A stretch of 64,000 nucleotides of DNA. It comes from Amblyornis subalaris (taxonomy: Eukaryota > Chordata > Aves > Passeriformes > Ptilonorhynchidae). The position numbers and the translations under genes were made by a program. Location: assembly GCA_018881555.1 (NCBI GenBank), contig JACAXG010000304.1, forward strand, positions 124,001 to 188,000, written 5' to 3'. Below the pieces are notes generated by a model. The model was given only the letters and a program-made list of their open reading frames with translations, did no database searches and was not told the DNA's origin. This document shows, piece after piece, positions 1 through 13,900 of the stretch. How positions within the stretch are numbered: the first letter of the stretch is position 1; each line of letters begins with the position of its first letter.

Positions 1-3000
1 CTGCTTTTATGTGGGAAAAAGGAAAACATTTTCTGTTTAGGAAGGTATGTTTGATTCTGTGCTTAAAAAATGATCAACTTGTTTTTCCACAACACACAGA
101 TTATACATTGATTTAGAGGGCTTCATGCTTTCTTCAAGTAAATCTGTTTGCAGTTTTCAGCATCCTACTGTCATTGGGATGGGTATTATTATGAATTGCT
201 CCACCAATATTATTGCTAATAATCCTATCAGAACTCGTTACTATCTATGAGGCACTCTATAAGCCTATTTTTATGATGCTTTTAAAGTGTTTTTAATATC
301 TTAATTGCTGTTAATATGTGCAGCTGATTTATCGAGCTCTCTGTTCGTAAAGAGTTGGACCTCTACTTTGCACTGGAAGGTCTTTGTCTCTTGGGGAAGG
401 CAGAGTGAGACTTCATTTTTTCTAGTTTGTTATTTTAGCTCCTTTAAATAATTCAAACTTCCATGTCCTGAGTGGTTTTTTGCTTAGAATCCTGTAAAAA
501 GCATGCTGAAATAGGCAGCACGTGGATCTCCAGCATGTATTGTTTGAACATGTTGTCATCTACTGTCAGGATCTGCAGACAGCAGTGGCTGGTCATTCAT
601 GCAGAGCTGCCCGCCAGGGTGGATAAAACCGCGAGTGGCAGATGCTTGAAAAAGCACAGTAACAGTAGGATTACGGGAGCCTAAGTAAGTAGGTCCTATC
701 CTGAGACATACAGTTGGCAAATGCATTTAATGTCAGATACACAGTGCGTAGGATTGGAGGATGTTATATGCTCTTTAAATCACTTCAGTGATCCATGTGA
801 ATTCCTGCTCAGTGCTCTGAAACCAACTACTTTGTACCTCGGAGTGGAGAAAACACCTGGGATAAGCTGCTGCCTATCTGTTGCATAGGGAATTATCTAC
901 GGGAACCATATATGCCTCAAATGTGGAGTGCTTTCTGTTTTTATGAAACTACTGTTTGCCTAGATCATCTACTTGTAAAATAATAGATTTTTGTATTTGA
1001 TGGTTATTGTGTTTATCATGTGCATTTGACAGCAAAGCAGATGTGATTATCCATGGATTTGACAAAAAAGAACAGCAGAATCAATCTGGTTCCTCTTACA
1101 ATATGTATGTATGTGTGTGTGTATATATATATGAATATATAAATATACATATATACACACACACACAATTTATTGTAATCTTATGGCTAAAGTACTGTAA
1201 CTGCAAATGTCCTATATGTATGTTTATATATTTAGTATTCTGGGAGCTCTTGTTTGTTGAAAAGGAGCAATGTAAAAGAGAGGTTATGTGTGCTTTTTTC
1301 GCTCCTTTGAGATTTGAATCTCTGATGTCTAATGATACTACCATAAAATCTGCAGCTCTTTCTCTGTGCCTTCTTAGCACACTAGCTGTATTGTTATAGT
1401 CAAGCACTTTTAGTAGACTTGGACTATGTAGTAAGGTTTTAAGGTTAGGAAGATAAAAATGTTAGAATATAGCCTAGTCTTTTAGAGTCTGAAATCTAAC
1501 CTACACAGAGAAAGACTACATAAAGATTAGATTCCCTTGAAGCAAATCTGAATGAAAGAGTCAAACTAGTGGTGGTTTTTAATGGGACTGAAAAGTAATC
1601 AATGCAGAAAAGTAATGTAGGAATTGAGGAAGGGGAACCCAACATCTGTTTATTTGTTGCCATGTATTGTGAAAAAGAAACAAAATACTTTGAAATGTGT
1701 GCTAAAATACATTTATGCTTGTGTCCATATTGGATACACCATTGAAAGTTAGATCTGGAGGGAGTCAGTTGTCTTTATTTTCAAACCTAAGGAGATGTAT
1801 TTACAAATTGTGGCTAGAAAGAACACTTGGTGGTAAATTCAGGCAGATGCTGCCCTAAATACTCTTGTTCTATTTATGAATAGTGTACACCAAGAATGAT
1901 AGATTTGCCTTCAATTTTGAAAGCTGTCTTGGAAATTGAAATAAGCTGAATAATATGACAGTGCTTTCACCCCTTTCCAGAATATATTTTTAGTGAGCCT
2001 GTGTATTTTGCTTTCATTTTTTTGTGTGTGGACTTTTGTGTATACAAGCTTAAGACCTTAATATCTTCTTTACTGTAATATATATGGGGTTATATTATTC
2101 ACAGATGTTTACATAACCTTCAGTAAACATTAATCTGGCTAACTAGTATCATACACTCTTACTGCCTTTTTCATAATGCTGTATCATTTTGTCTTTGTCT
2201 CTTCTTATTTTTTCATCCTTATTTGTTCAATTCTTCCAATCTTTTCTCTTTTTAAGCTCTCAGAATTTTTAGTGTTCTCCACTTCTATTTGTAAGAGTCA
2301 AGTCAAAGGCACAAACTTATAAAATATGCTTTGTAGATGAATCAGTTGTATACTCTTAAACAAATAGCCCCTTACTGGGCTTTTTTCTAAATTCAGTCAG
2401 TTATGAACCCTGTTTTATAGCCACTGGTGAGAGTTTATAGTATGTTTAAGTTCTGTGACTCCCAGTGAATACAGTATGTAGTGTACTTATCAACAGAAAT
2501 TATTTCTCTGATGTAACATGAATTGCACAAACACTTACTAAGAAATCCTTTTTTAGAGGGAACCTTTTAGCGGGTACTGTGTTAAGAGTTTTTTCTTGTG
2601 ATTGCTTTGTGTGACCCCTGGCAGTCTGCTTGTATGATGACTGAAGGTTATCTTTTGATTCAGACTTTCCTGGTAAGATATTTTCTGATTAATATATTCC
2701 ATGCATTTCATTAATAGATTTCTGTTTTGTTGTAATTATAGTGCAGTTTATTTTTAAAAAATTGATTTTTTTTCCTCCCAACTAACATGTGCAGCAAGCA
2801 CTGTGTTTAAACCATTTATGGTAGTTTATTTATTTTTATTTTCTAGGTAGCATATACTTGACTCTAATACTTCACTTTCTGAGTAAAAATGAGCCTTTAT
2901 ATGACTATATTTACCATTTTATAGTTGCCTGTGCATTTTATGATACATTGTAAAACACAGTATAAGATTTCAGGACATAACTTAGCTAGACTTTTTGACA

Positions 3001-4110
3001 GCAAGTTCACAGTAGTAGATTTCAGCCAGAATTTTCAAGCATTAATTCAAAAACATGATGTCATCTGGTAATAGGATCTACAAATGTGAAATTACATCAT
3101 TTACTGTAAAAGCATGGTTAGACTATTTGGTTTTTTTGGCTGCTGGCCTCAGTCAGTAATATTCAAACAGAAGAAGCTTTGTTCACTTTGGAGGTTTCGT
3201 GGTTGCAATTCATAAATGCATAATATGTTCTCACAGGTTGTGGCCATTCTGTTTGTTCTTGTCTTTATAATTCCTTGAGCTAGATATTTTGTGACAGGTC
3301 TGCAGCAAAAAGTAAGAGATTACTGTGCATGAGAGGACCACAATGTTGTCGGCATTTCATGTAACCTTGTAGGTTCATCCTATATTTAAGGGGGCTAAAG
3401 AGAGGGAGAAGCTTTGGCTGAGGCAACAAGGAAAGATTTTCATTTGAATTTTTAAGGACTTTCATTATTGGTTTGGTAAGATCTTTATTTTTTTCTAATT
3501 AGTAACTTTATGAAATATTTTACTGTATTAGATTGTATCATGTCTGTTTTAGGCTAGGACAGCTGTTTTGCAGTTGTCAGGTATCTTTCTCATATGTTGC
3601 TGGTCATTTCCTACCTCCATATGTCCATGGAAAATTTGTCTTGTTTTGTCCTTGTATTGTGGGATGACAGTAGGGAATCATGTGCCCTGCAATTTTCTCA
3701 GTTCAAACTCATTTCAGAGTTTGGTAACACCAACAAAATGTCTTGAGCATAGCTTGTTTTGTAGGCTGTTTCTGAGGGATTCTGCAAGCTCACAGACTGG
3801 CAGGTCTAAGTCCCTGTTTGCTCCTTTGTCATGGATTAAACTTCTATAACTTGTTTCTGTAAATGCATTCTGGAACCACATTAACATCTTTCCGTTCAAT
3901 AATCCACTATTAGTTGTAATTTTTGGAAGAAAAATGCATTAGAGTTAAAAGTGAAGAATGTAGTTAACATTCATCAGAACTGTTACGTGGAAAATAAAAA
4001 CTGTCAGACAGATTCATTTGCATCCCTTGATGAGATTCAGATTTGATTAATAAAGGTAAATTGTGTATAATTAATGATTTTTGGTAACTATTTAATACTG
4101 GTTTGTATAA
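1..4110. other. CHSY3 intron, AT-rich, no gene seen
   Basis: By position, this is part of the long intron before the CHSY3 last exon. The only open frames are short and not protein-like. It contains the palindromic microsatellite around 1111-1166, listed separately. I saw no recognisable interspersed repeat and no exon-like segment. Confidence 0.6.
1101..1168. repeat. Palindromic TG/TA/CA microsatellite
   Basis: A (TG)n run passes into (TA)n, then a short AT-rich centre, then (TA)n and (CA)n. The two sides are reverse complements: TGTGTGTGTGTATATAT at 1112-1128 pairs exactly with ATATATACACACACACA at 1150-1166. The small open frames here on both strands are products of the simple repeat. Confidence 0.9.
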
Positions 4111-4776
4111 TTTTTCTTAACCGCGTTGTGTGCTATGAAGAGAGTGCATGTTAAAGCTATTAAGATACAACTAAGAATGTGTCAAAACTTTAAGAATAAT
4201 TGCCAGCTGGGAGAGACTATCAGCAGTTTCTTCTAGGAATTGCATTTTCTGCTAGACCTGACACAGATGGTAAAAGGCACAATTGAAACATGGGTTGAAA
4301 GAGAGGAGAATGATGGCAGATTTGACCAGTCTATATTTTTAACTAAGGCAAGTGAAGAGTGAGTGCTTCGGGAACATGGAAAAGAAACTGTTCCTAGAAA
4401 ATATGATGAGAAGCTTTTTATTCCTGAATACAGATCCATACAGGATTCAGGAGTCAGAATAGAAAACATTGAACCTGAGCTCACAGTTAGTGAAATCTTG
4501 GAAAATGAGGAAGAAGTAAATAGAAAGTAGGTGCATTTACTTCTACCAAGAAAATCTGTGAGTGCGCCTGAGCGTATATTGCATTTGCATTTTGAAAAAT
4601 GAGAATAATTTGAAAGAGAAACAGTAAACTGTCCAGGAGTTAGAGAAAATGTCAGTGGAGGAAAACATAGGAGTTCAGTGGTTTTAGCTTATAGGAAAGA
4701 AATGGAGACAGGACTGGATTGTTTAAACACAGAAGTGAAAATTGCTGGTACTAAATGGTTCTTTTTCTTATCACAA
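4111..4776 (+). pseudogene. Decayed reading frame, unidentified (candidate pseudogene)
   Basis: One frame stays readable for 222 codons, from after the TAA at 4108 to the TAA at 4777. It is broken only by stops at 4234, 4360, 4528, 4600 and 4606, and I see no frameshift. By a rough hand estimate, sequence of this composition should give more than a dozen stops. The translation looks protein-like, e.g. TIETWVEREENDGRFDQS (from 4279), KYDEKLFIPEYRSIQDSGVR (from 4399) and SSVVLAYRKEMETGLDCLN (from 4672). The same frame may go on, with more stops, to about 4960. There is no start codon with context, no promoter and no flanking intron signals, so it is not a working gene. I do not recognise the parent protein. 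A retrocopy of a host gene or a very old transposon ORF are both possible. Local purine richness on this strand also lowers stop frequency, so chance is not excluded. Confidence 0.42.
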
Positions 4777-4960
4777 TAAACAAAGCAAAACCAAAGAACT
4801 GAAAGGTGAAGGCAGAAAAATTCAAAGTGAAAATTTTACAATGTTGAAGTGAACGCCTTTGATTCATGAATCGACAATTGGGCCACGAAACAGATACACT
4901 TCCTTGTGATGCCTTCAAATCAGGCTATGCCTTTTGTAAAGTTTCTTCTTCACCAAAGAT

Positions 4961-7900
4961 AATACATAGAATTTAATACTGAGCTTAACTAGAAGTTATG
5001 TAAGTGCCATGGAGTTATGTAATGTTTGCAAACATCACTGTGTACTCTAATGGGTGTTCCAGTCTGCCTATTAGTCCCTGAAAATGGATGGCTCTTTTTG
5101 GCTCACTTGCTTCCAGGTTGCTCTTAGATGTGCTACCTAGTTAAACTGCATTTCTCATATCTTCCTGCAGTGAAATTAAGAAAATAGCAAGGGCACAATG
5201 CCTCCAAAAATGATGGCAGAGGCAACAGAACGAAAGCATGTGTGATACTTAGAAAATGAGAATACAATGCTGGCACTAAGGTGGGGTAAATTGGGAGGGA
5301 ACGTGGGGCTGAGGAAGTGGATGGGGAGGTTGGTCACTTCATAAAGGAAAAAAGCTTCAAGAAGTCTACTGAGTTCTCAGGAGTAGTGACTAAAAGAGTG
5401 TGAAGATAATCACCATATTTTTGCTAATAGAAATAAGCAAAGTATTAATTTTACCAACTGAAGGAGCATATTAACTTTAGCCCTGGTGGGCTAAAATAAT
5501 AAGAAAATTAAAATTAAACTAGTGTCGAAAATGGTAAGCAGAAAGGGCAAAAAAAATTAAGACATTTGCACTTGAGACAGAATGTAGCTATTGGATGATC
5601 AGAATGAAGAAAATATGGCTAGGAGAGATCTGAGACTTTGGAAATGAGACCCAAACAGATGAGGTGACATGTAAGAGAAACCCTAGGCCAATATGTGTCC
5701 TTTGGTTCTGTTTGTGGCTGTGATCACCCAAATGAATAGCAGCAGCACATTGGGGAGTTCATCAGTTGCAGTAGTAACTACAGTTTCGTACCAGTATCTT
5801 TAAATGTGTTGCCCTGGCTTTATGGAAAGCACCTGACATCTGTGCTGTGCTGTCCACTGTTCCCATTCTGAGCTGCAAAGTGCTGAGAAGAGGGAATGTG
5901 AAGGTGCAGTAAGCAACAACGTTAGAAGACAGTTAAAAAAAATTAAAATGTAATAAATACTGTAGAGTTCAACCTTTCTGTTATAGGTACAGTTGGGAAC
6001 TGCTCAAAGCTAGTAAACTCACAAGAATATGAGAGGCACCCAGTAGTGATAAAAATAGACTCTGAGTAGCAATAATATTTTCAATCATAAAACCATCACC
6101 AAAACTAAAAAAACTTTAGAATTTTAAGAGCACATAATTCCAAATCAGAATAAGTGCATTTCTAACTGAGATGACCATTTGAATTAATGATATTGCTTCA
6201 TTTATCTTGACATCTTTTTAGCTGGAAAAACATTTTTGCAGACTGAGGTCCAAATGATCTACAGTTCAGAATATATGCAACAGATGCTGCTAGACCAACA
6301 GGAAGATAGTATATTCAGTAAGTCATGTAAAGACCCATTATTCCTTTCACAAAACCAGTGCAGAAAATAGAGGTGTCATCCCATCTCCTAACTGTTGGAT
6401 TTTCATGCAGGCTTCATTCCATGTCAGGACTTCTCACAAAGAAGAAACAAGTCAATTTAAGTACATCTGAAAGTGAGAATCTGCGGGGTTTAGTTGTCTG
6501 TGCAGGTGGCAGACATGCATATTGGTGGTCCACCATTGTTACGTGCATTTTACTTACGCAGTCTCACATTTGCTGCTAGTCTAAGCGTTGCTTTAGAACA
6601 CTAAGACACTGTGATTGGGTATGTAGGGAAGATGAAATTTTTGTGGGTACTCTTCCACTAATCATGCTAACAACTTTTATATATTATTCACTGCATATAG
6701 ACTATTTTACATATTATGTATAAAAATTTATATAATAGGGGAATAGATCTTTACAATATACACAAAGCACTTCTTGTGTGAATTTTCATTTGCTTCTCTT
6801 ACCCTCTCTGCAATATACAAAACCTCTGGCTTTTTCCTATTTGTTGCATGTAAAGTTTATCTCTTTACTGTAGTTTTTCCTGTAAAGTCAGAGCCATGTA
6901 ATTTATTATCTTTTGAACTAAGGAACAAATACATGAAGAAGAAAATGACATAGGTTTTGTTCGCAATGTCTAAAGCTATATTTTGTTTCAACACATGCTG
7001 ATTTCAATTTCAGTTTAAAAAGATGAAAATAATTATGTATTTATCAAAGATTCTGAATATTCAAGTGTCTCCCATTAAAGGCAAAATGTCTTTCAGTGTC
7101 AATCCAGTCTTTCTAAAGACAGAATTCCAAGAAGAGACAGTTTGGTTTTCCGGTTATTTCCATGACTGAGAACCCAGAAAAATCTCTTTTACAACAGTAA
7201 CACAGATCTTATTAACTTTTTCTTTATGAACTTGACACAACAAGAGGTAAAACTATTCTTATATTTCAGTGATGATATATCTAACTATAATAAAGCTCAT
7301 ATATGCTGGCCATTCAAATTTTGACATCTTTCTTCTGGAATTATATGGTGTAACAGAAAATTTGATGCTGAAGGTCCTGTGTTTGAAAAGGGACTAAATT
7401 GTATGGTTGATTGAAATGGAATGCCAATTCCAAGTTTCTGCTCATTGAGAGTCAAAAGGTATTTGCTTTATAGATATCAGCTTATTACGCATTATTAGAG
7501 GCATTTTCAGATTTGGCCATCTTGAGTTTCTTTGGACTTTAAAAATTAGTAATTTCTAAAGAGATTAATGATGAAAAAATGAGTTAGTTTTAGATTTTTT
7601 TCTTTCTTTCAGTGTTTACTTGGCAAGGAAAAAATAACCAAAACTGTAAGTATCTTAATTTCCCATAATCTAATTATTTCTCTGTAAATTGCATTTTTTA
7701 TTCTTGTCTGTACTGCTTTGTAATAATATTCACAAATTGTCTTTTTCTGTGAATGGTAAAATGCAAAGAATGTAGAAGAAAAATTAATTGTTCTCTGTGG
7801 GAGAATAAAACAGTTGTCAGTTCATGTTGCTAACAGCAGTATCTTAGGGAGAAATTTATAGGAATGAACAGATTAAATATACTGTTTTATATACAGCACT

Positions 7901-10900
7901 TATGTTGCTCCTCTGTTCAGTCTATACTGTCTATACACTGAGAAAATCTAAAAATAGGATATTTTGCATTTTATAGTGGAAAGACAAATGCAAAGTTTAA
8001 AAAGAAAGAGTTATCAGGCCCAGCTGTATTCCAAAAACAAAACCCCTGTCACTTTATCTGGCAAAACCACGGAGAGTCTGCATTGCTTTATCTCTTGCTC
8101 TATTTTCTGGGAAGGAGTTAATGCATTCTTCTGAATGCCTTGAAATGTATTTCCAGTTTCACTTATTGGTGTTGTTCTCCTCTATTTCTTTCCCTTTCCC
8201 CTGAGCATAATTCTTCCGCTCAGCTGAGAAAACTTTTTTGTTTCAATTTTTCCTACAGATAACTATCTGTCTTTACTCCCCTTCTCCCGCTCATTCTTTC
8301 TGGTTTTTCCCCTTGTGTGGAATGCTGCTTCTGCCCTTCTTGCTGACATTGCTGTTCTTGACTTCACATTGGTGCCAATTACACAGTTTTGAGTGTTGCC
8401 CATCAAAACTTAGGCAAATAATGCTAATTTGAGTAACCAGTGATAGACCTTGGTTATATTCTCCTGTCATTTGCGCTCGCTTGGTTAACCAATAGATTTA
8501 GGTGTCATACAGTATTTTGTACACATCTTTGATGTTTAGCAGGGCATAGGGTCTGATTAAAGATTTTGTGAGACCCAGGTACAGTTGTGGGGGTTTTATA
8601 GTGATCAAAATGTATTCTTTCTTTCTGGTTTTAAAACATGGAGGCTTGTTTCCTTGTATTACTTCAGAAGATGGTAGAACACAGACCAAAATATTGGCTG
8701 AATCAACTGTCAATCTTTGTTTTTGGTAAAATTGGAAATGTGTTGCGCTTTCTCCAAGTAATCCCTTTACAGGTTTGATTGGTTCTGAGCCCTCTTTAGA
8801 GCTGTATTACTATGCTTCTGGAACATTCAAGTCAGACTGATTCTCTGCCTTTCAAATTACTGTTCTGTATAGTAAAGAAGACAAAAGGAGCAGTTAAATG
8901 ATAATGTAATGTATACCCAGGTTGTCCTCTAAATTTGAAATACATAAGCCATGACCAGTGAAACATAATGTTGAACACATCTTGTATGCAGAAGAAATTC
9001 TTTCTTTTCCCTTCTTTTAACCATTCACTGATTCTTCCTACTTTTAGAATGTCCAGCAGTATTTTTTTAATGTATGTGTAAATAATGTGTTAAACGACAT
9101 AATTTTCAAGTCATTCTGGGTGGAAGCACAGGAAAAGGGCCTCCATCTTACATTCCTCAGGCATTCCTGGTCCCTTTTCTGCAAATACTGCAAATTTTGC
9201 ATGGTTAGGATATTTTCATTTGGTGAACACTCTTCAATCCCAAAATCAATACAAGATACAAAAGCAAACAAAAGTTAAAACTAGACTAATTTAGACTGGA
9301 GGCAAGACACAGTGCTTAGTAATTAAGGCAATTATCTGTTGAAACAGATCTGTTGAACACCTGTAATAGATTTGTGAGATGTTTTTCTCCATATCTTTGA
9401 AGATTGATGGTCTTTTCAAAAGATGTGACTTAATTAGAGTCTATTGTGGTTTTTTGGGAATTTCAGCATAAAATGTTGTCAGATATGTAAGAAAGTCAAG
9501 GCATATTGTCACACTGGTGCTGGCTAGCCTCGATATCTGAGAACCTATTGGAAGGGGGAGCAAGGATAGCTGATGAAGACTCTTCTATTAGGCTATTCAA
9601 GATACCATCTTAACAACTTTCAGAAAACTGGCTCCTGAATCCGTTTCCACAATTGATTGTGTCATATATTCTCACATCTTTCCTTTGGGGTGTCTTGTGG
9701 CTGCATCTCAAAGTTCTTCAGCACCTGATTTGAAAACCCGTGGCATTGCTTTGTTCTCACTCCAGTCCCAAGACTGCTGGAGCGATCATGATTACGTGGT
9801 GGTCAGGGAGATCCTTAGAGCGGGCATTGGAAGTGCATATTAAAGCATAGGGAGAATTACCTAGTATGGGGCATAAGAAAATGTGAAATCCATTGTTTTG
9901 TTAAGTATCATCAGACAAACTGACCAAGAGAGAATGTATGAGTTTGGCTTATGCCAGCTGCTGCAAATGTACTGTGAAGGCATGCCCGAGTGGTTAGTAC
10001 GCTTCAAACCATTGTAGAGCTTTCTACTTTAGACAAGTCCCATTAATTTCTGGTGATAACTGACAGATTTCTTGTTTATTTAAACAAGGCTTTCCTTAAT
10101 ACACTGCAGGTGTCTAATCATTTTTTCTAAGTATCTTAATTCTGATAAACTAAATGAGCCAAGAAATTCAATTGTATTAGTGTCACCCTCTCACTGAAAA
10201 GGACTAAGCACTCATACAGGGTTTGGGATTTCAGATACTTGTATCTGTCAAATAATTTCTTCTTAAACCTTTTAAATACTTCATTAAAATACAGAAATGA
10301 GGGAAACTACTAAAATATTTGAAACACAAAGTTTTAAGGAAGGTTTGCATTTTTTACTGTCTCCTGCATTTTTTTCTCTCTTAACTTCAAAGAGTTGTTT
10401 TGGTTTGGTTTTAATGAGAAAGACTGCTCTTGGCATTCTTCTGGAAAGTTTTGAATGTGTAGGAGGGAGGAACTTTATTGAACTGAGCTGTGCTTTAATC
10501 TTACTTCTGTGAATATCTCTTTCCTCTCACTTCCAGAGAAGAAGCTAGAAAGAAAAAGAGCCCCTCCAGGAGGGAAAGAGAGGAACAGGGTAAGACAGGG
10601 GAAGGATACGAACCCAGAAGTCTCACATTCCTGGAGGTAGTTTGGATTTAGTAGAAATCCTTGCACAAGCGTGATCTTCTTTGGTCTTTGGGAGCCAGTC
10701 CGGTGATGCCCAAAAAATATCATGATGCATCTAGAGGTGTATCTGTATTTGCAGACAGTGCCTGTTGTCGCTGATGTTATTTATTAAATATCTTGTTGCA
10801 GCTTGCACTGCTCCATGCAAGCAGAACAAGGCTGGGATGCGTGCCTGCAAGTATTGCCTTATATGCAAGCATTAGCATAAGCTTTAAAACTAATTTCAGT

Positions 10901-13900
10901 GAGGCTTTGGAGTTCCAAATCTCTGTGCCTTCTTGCTTTGTCCTTCAGTTTTGTCATCAAAACTCTAAAGGACCTGTCTCAAGTGTCACTAGTAGATTTG
11001 TGGTGGCATGAGGGACTGTATAGGAGTTCCTCAAACTGCAGTGAATGAAACATGGAAAAGAGATTTCTTCCATTTTTAGTTATCTACTCTTACTGTCTTG
11101 CTTAATGAACTTTTGAGGAACAAGGGAGAGGAAGATCAGTATTTTTGCAAGTATTATGTCAGTGCATTTCTGGCATGAATATATCTAGTTTTCAAAATTA
11201 TGAAGACACTTCTTTTCTGTTCTAAAAACAGACAAAGACACACAGTCCCCCAAAACCCCCATTAAACAATCTGTAACAATAGATTTTGCAGTAGTACATT
11301 TCTATGAAGCCAGAAAGGTTTTGCCATCAGATCTCTCCCTAAAGCAAATGAAAGGTGTGACTGATCTCTCTACGAAAGAAGCAAGGGACCGGTAGGGAGC
11401 ATGATAAAATGTGTTAACATAGCAGCAAGGTTTCATATTTTGGCAAGCATTCAGCACCTGCAAGGTGTTCCCTAATGGAAACTTGAGGTTATTAACTCTT
11501 AACCACATTTGTCACACAAGTCTGACATGCTGGAGAGTGGCTGCAGAAAAAGTTAATTTGGAGTTGATAGTTTGTGTTACTAAGTTGGAAAGAAAAGTGG
11601 AAGTGTTCCCCTTCCAGTGAAAAATTTGTAAGTGCAGTGTGATGGTTTTTTAGTTGTTTTTTTTTTCCACTTGCAGAATCATTGAAGATGTTTTTCTGTA
11701 TATGTCTTTAGCATGTTAGAGTAGAATTTAGTGTTACATAATTAATTTTTTGTCAGAATTTCCTTTTTGGCACCCAGTGTAAGAGTCCTGTAGGCTGAAA
11801 AAACAGGAAGTAGGTGACTATAAGCTTTTTGGGAGGTACAGACGGTTTATGTGTCTTTTCCTGCTTGAAATGTTGTTGGAAATAAGTAATGTTATTTACA
11901 GTGCTGAAACAGGAAAACAGTGTGCGGCTATCTGTAAGGGAAATAAATTTTCAATACATTCTACAGGTATTCTCTTTTTCCAGAGAAAATACTTTTTATT
12001 CTGCTCTGTGTTGAAAAAGCATTTGTGATCTGTAATAGAATATGATACCTAAAATAGATATGCTCATGGTGGGTTTGGTTTTATGTATTCTGCATTTTTA
12101 GTTGTGAAAGAGATGTTTTCAGTCCAGCAGCTGTATTGGAGAGCCATCATTCCCTTACCTCACCTAAGAATGGGATTCCAGTGAAGTATACTTGCTGCTG
12201 GGGAGAGCTAGTATTTAGAAAGTGTTGTTTAACACTTTTGGAGGGAAGATTAATAACAGAAACTATTCCAAACAGTATTTCTGCACTTTGAACTCTGAAG
12301 AAGGTTTAGAAATATGCTGAAAAATACATTTGCCCATTGTTGGTTACTTCAGTGACACATTTTGATGGTATGGTTAGTCAGCGAGCTGAGTTAGTGCAGC
12401 AAACTAACCAGAAAAACTGAACGAGCTCCCTGTCCAACATAAATGACTATGAACTGGCAGTGGACATAAGCAACAATGTGTGTGTTTTTTTCCCTGATTC
12501 CTTTTTTTTTTTCCAATTGGATTGTTTTCTAACTAGCCATGTTTCATTTAGAAATTGTTTTTGTCTTGAAAATGGGAGTTTGAGTTTCAAAGCAAAAGTC
12601 AGATAACTTTTGATTTCTTTCTTTTGGTCAGATGGCATAAGAAATATTGTAGTAATTGGAAAAAGTAATAAAAAGCATTACTTCTCTTTTCCTTCTCTTC
12701 CACCACATATGTGGATGTGGCTAATTGAAGCTCAGTAACTCTACTACTACAGTTTCATAATGAAAGCAGATGATAAGGTAGAAGGTAATAGAACACAGTT
12801 TTCTGTGTTCCTGTGGTTGCTCACACATATCTGGAACCCTTTTGCTGCGGAAAGGGTGCAGACGTTCTGCAAAATCATTTAGCTAGAGTGGGCTGTGATT
12901 TCATCCCTAATGCTTCTGCTCTACAAATTCATTCTATTTGACAGAGGAGAATACAGTGTCTGGCCGTGAAGATGTAAGACCAGCAGGGAAGTTTCATTAG
13001 GTGGTTCTTGAATGATTTTATGATTTGAGAGAATTTATGATTTGAGAGAACATATGATTTGAGAGAACCAAGCCGCCTTGGTTTCCTTATGTGATTTTGT
13101 GAATATCCACAACCCACGGTCCTTGGTTAGGTTGTTAAAACCGAATGTTTATTACACTCTGTTTCTTTCAAGGCTTGAAGTATAATTTATGTTAGGTTAA
13201 ATACCTCCTTTAGGTGTATCTGAATATTGAAACAAAGCGTGAAGTGCTCTTCTCTATGAATCTGGAAATGTGAGAGCACATAGGATCTTCAAATCTGAAA
13301 TCAGCAGTTTCTTCCTAAATAATCCTCATCCTTTGTTGAAGATAGGAAACTCTGACACTTAATACAGCTATAACTAATATTCGTTTTCAACATAATTCCT
13401 TACGTCAGTTTTTCAATATAGCACGTGTTCCAGTCTTGTGTTACCGTTACAGGCTTTTTATTAACACTGCAAATAGTTGGAAAAAAAATGTAACTGCAAA
13501 TGCATTTCACTTTTTTACTCTAGCATGAAAACAAGCAATTTTTTGTGGGACAAAAGACTACAGTACACAAGGAAAACAGTTTTGCAAAATACGTTGCATT
13601 ACTTTGCTTTTAGATAATGCTATTTAAGAACAACTGTGAATACAATCTACAAGATTGCTGTATTTCAATTTACATTTGCAATACAATAATAATGATTGCT
13701 ATATTGTTAGAGGACTATTGCTATCAGCCATCTTTTAGCTGAAAAGAAAATTCAGTTTGCAGAAAACCGTTTGGTGGGGTTTGATTTTTTTCTTACATGA
13801 GAGGCGCAAGCTGGGAAAAGGCATAAGGAGGTGAAAAATATGCTGATAAAATCATGCTTTGATCAGATTAGGGATAACAGATCCCACAAAGTTATTGCAA

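Noticed and set aside
1007..1407. Frames of 130 (+) and 103 (-) codons
   Set aside because: Both pass through the TG/TA/CA microsatellite, which creates Tyr/Ile/Val/Thr/His-rich runs on either strand.
9980..10020. tRNA-like phrase GCCCGAGTGGTTAGTACGC (box A-like)
   Set aside because: No matching box B at the right distance and no cloverleaf stems in the following 70 bases.
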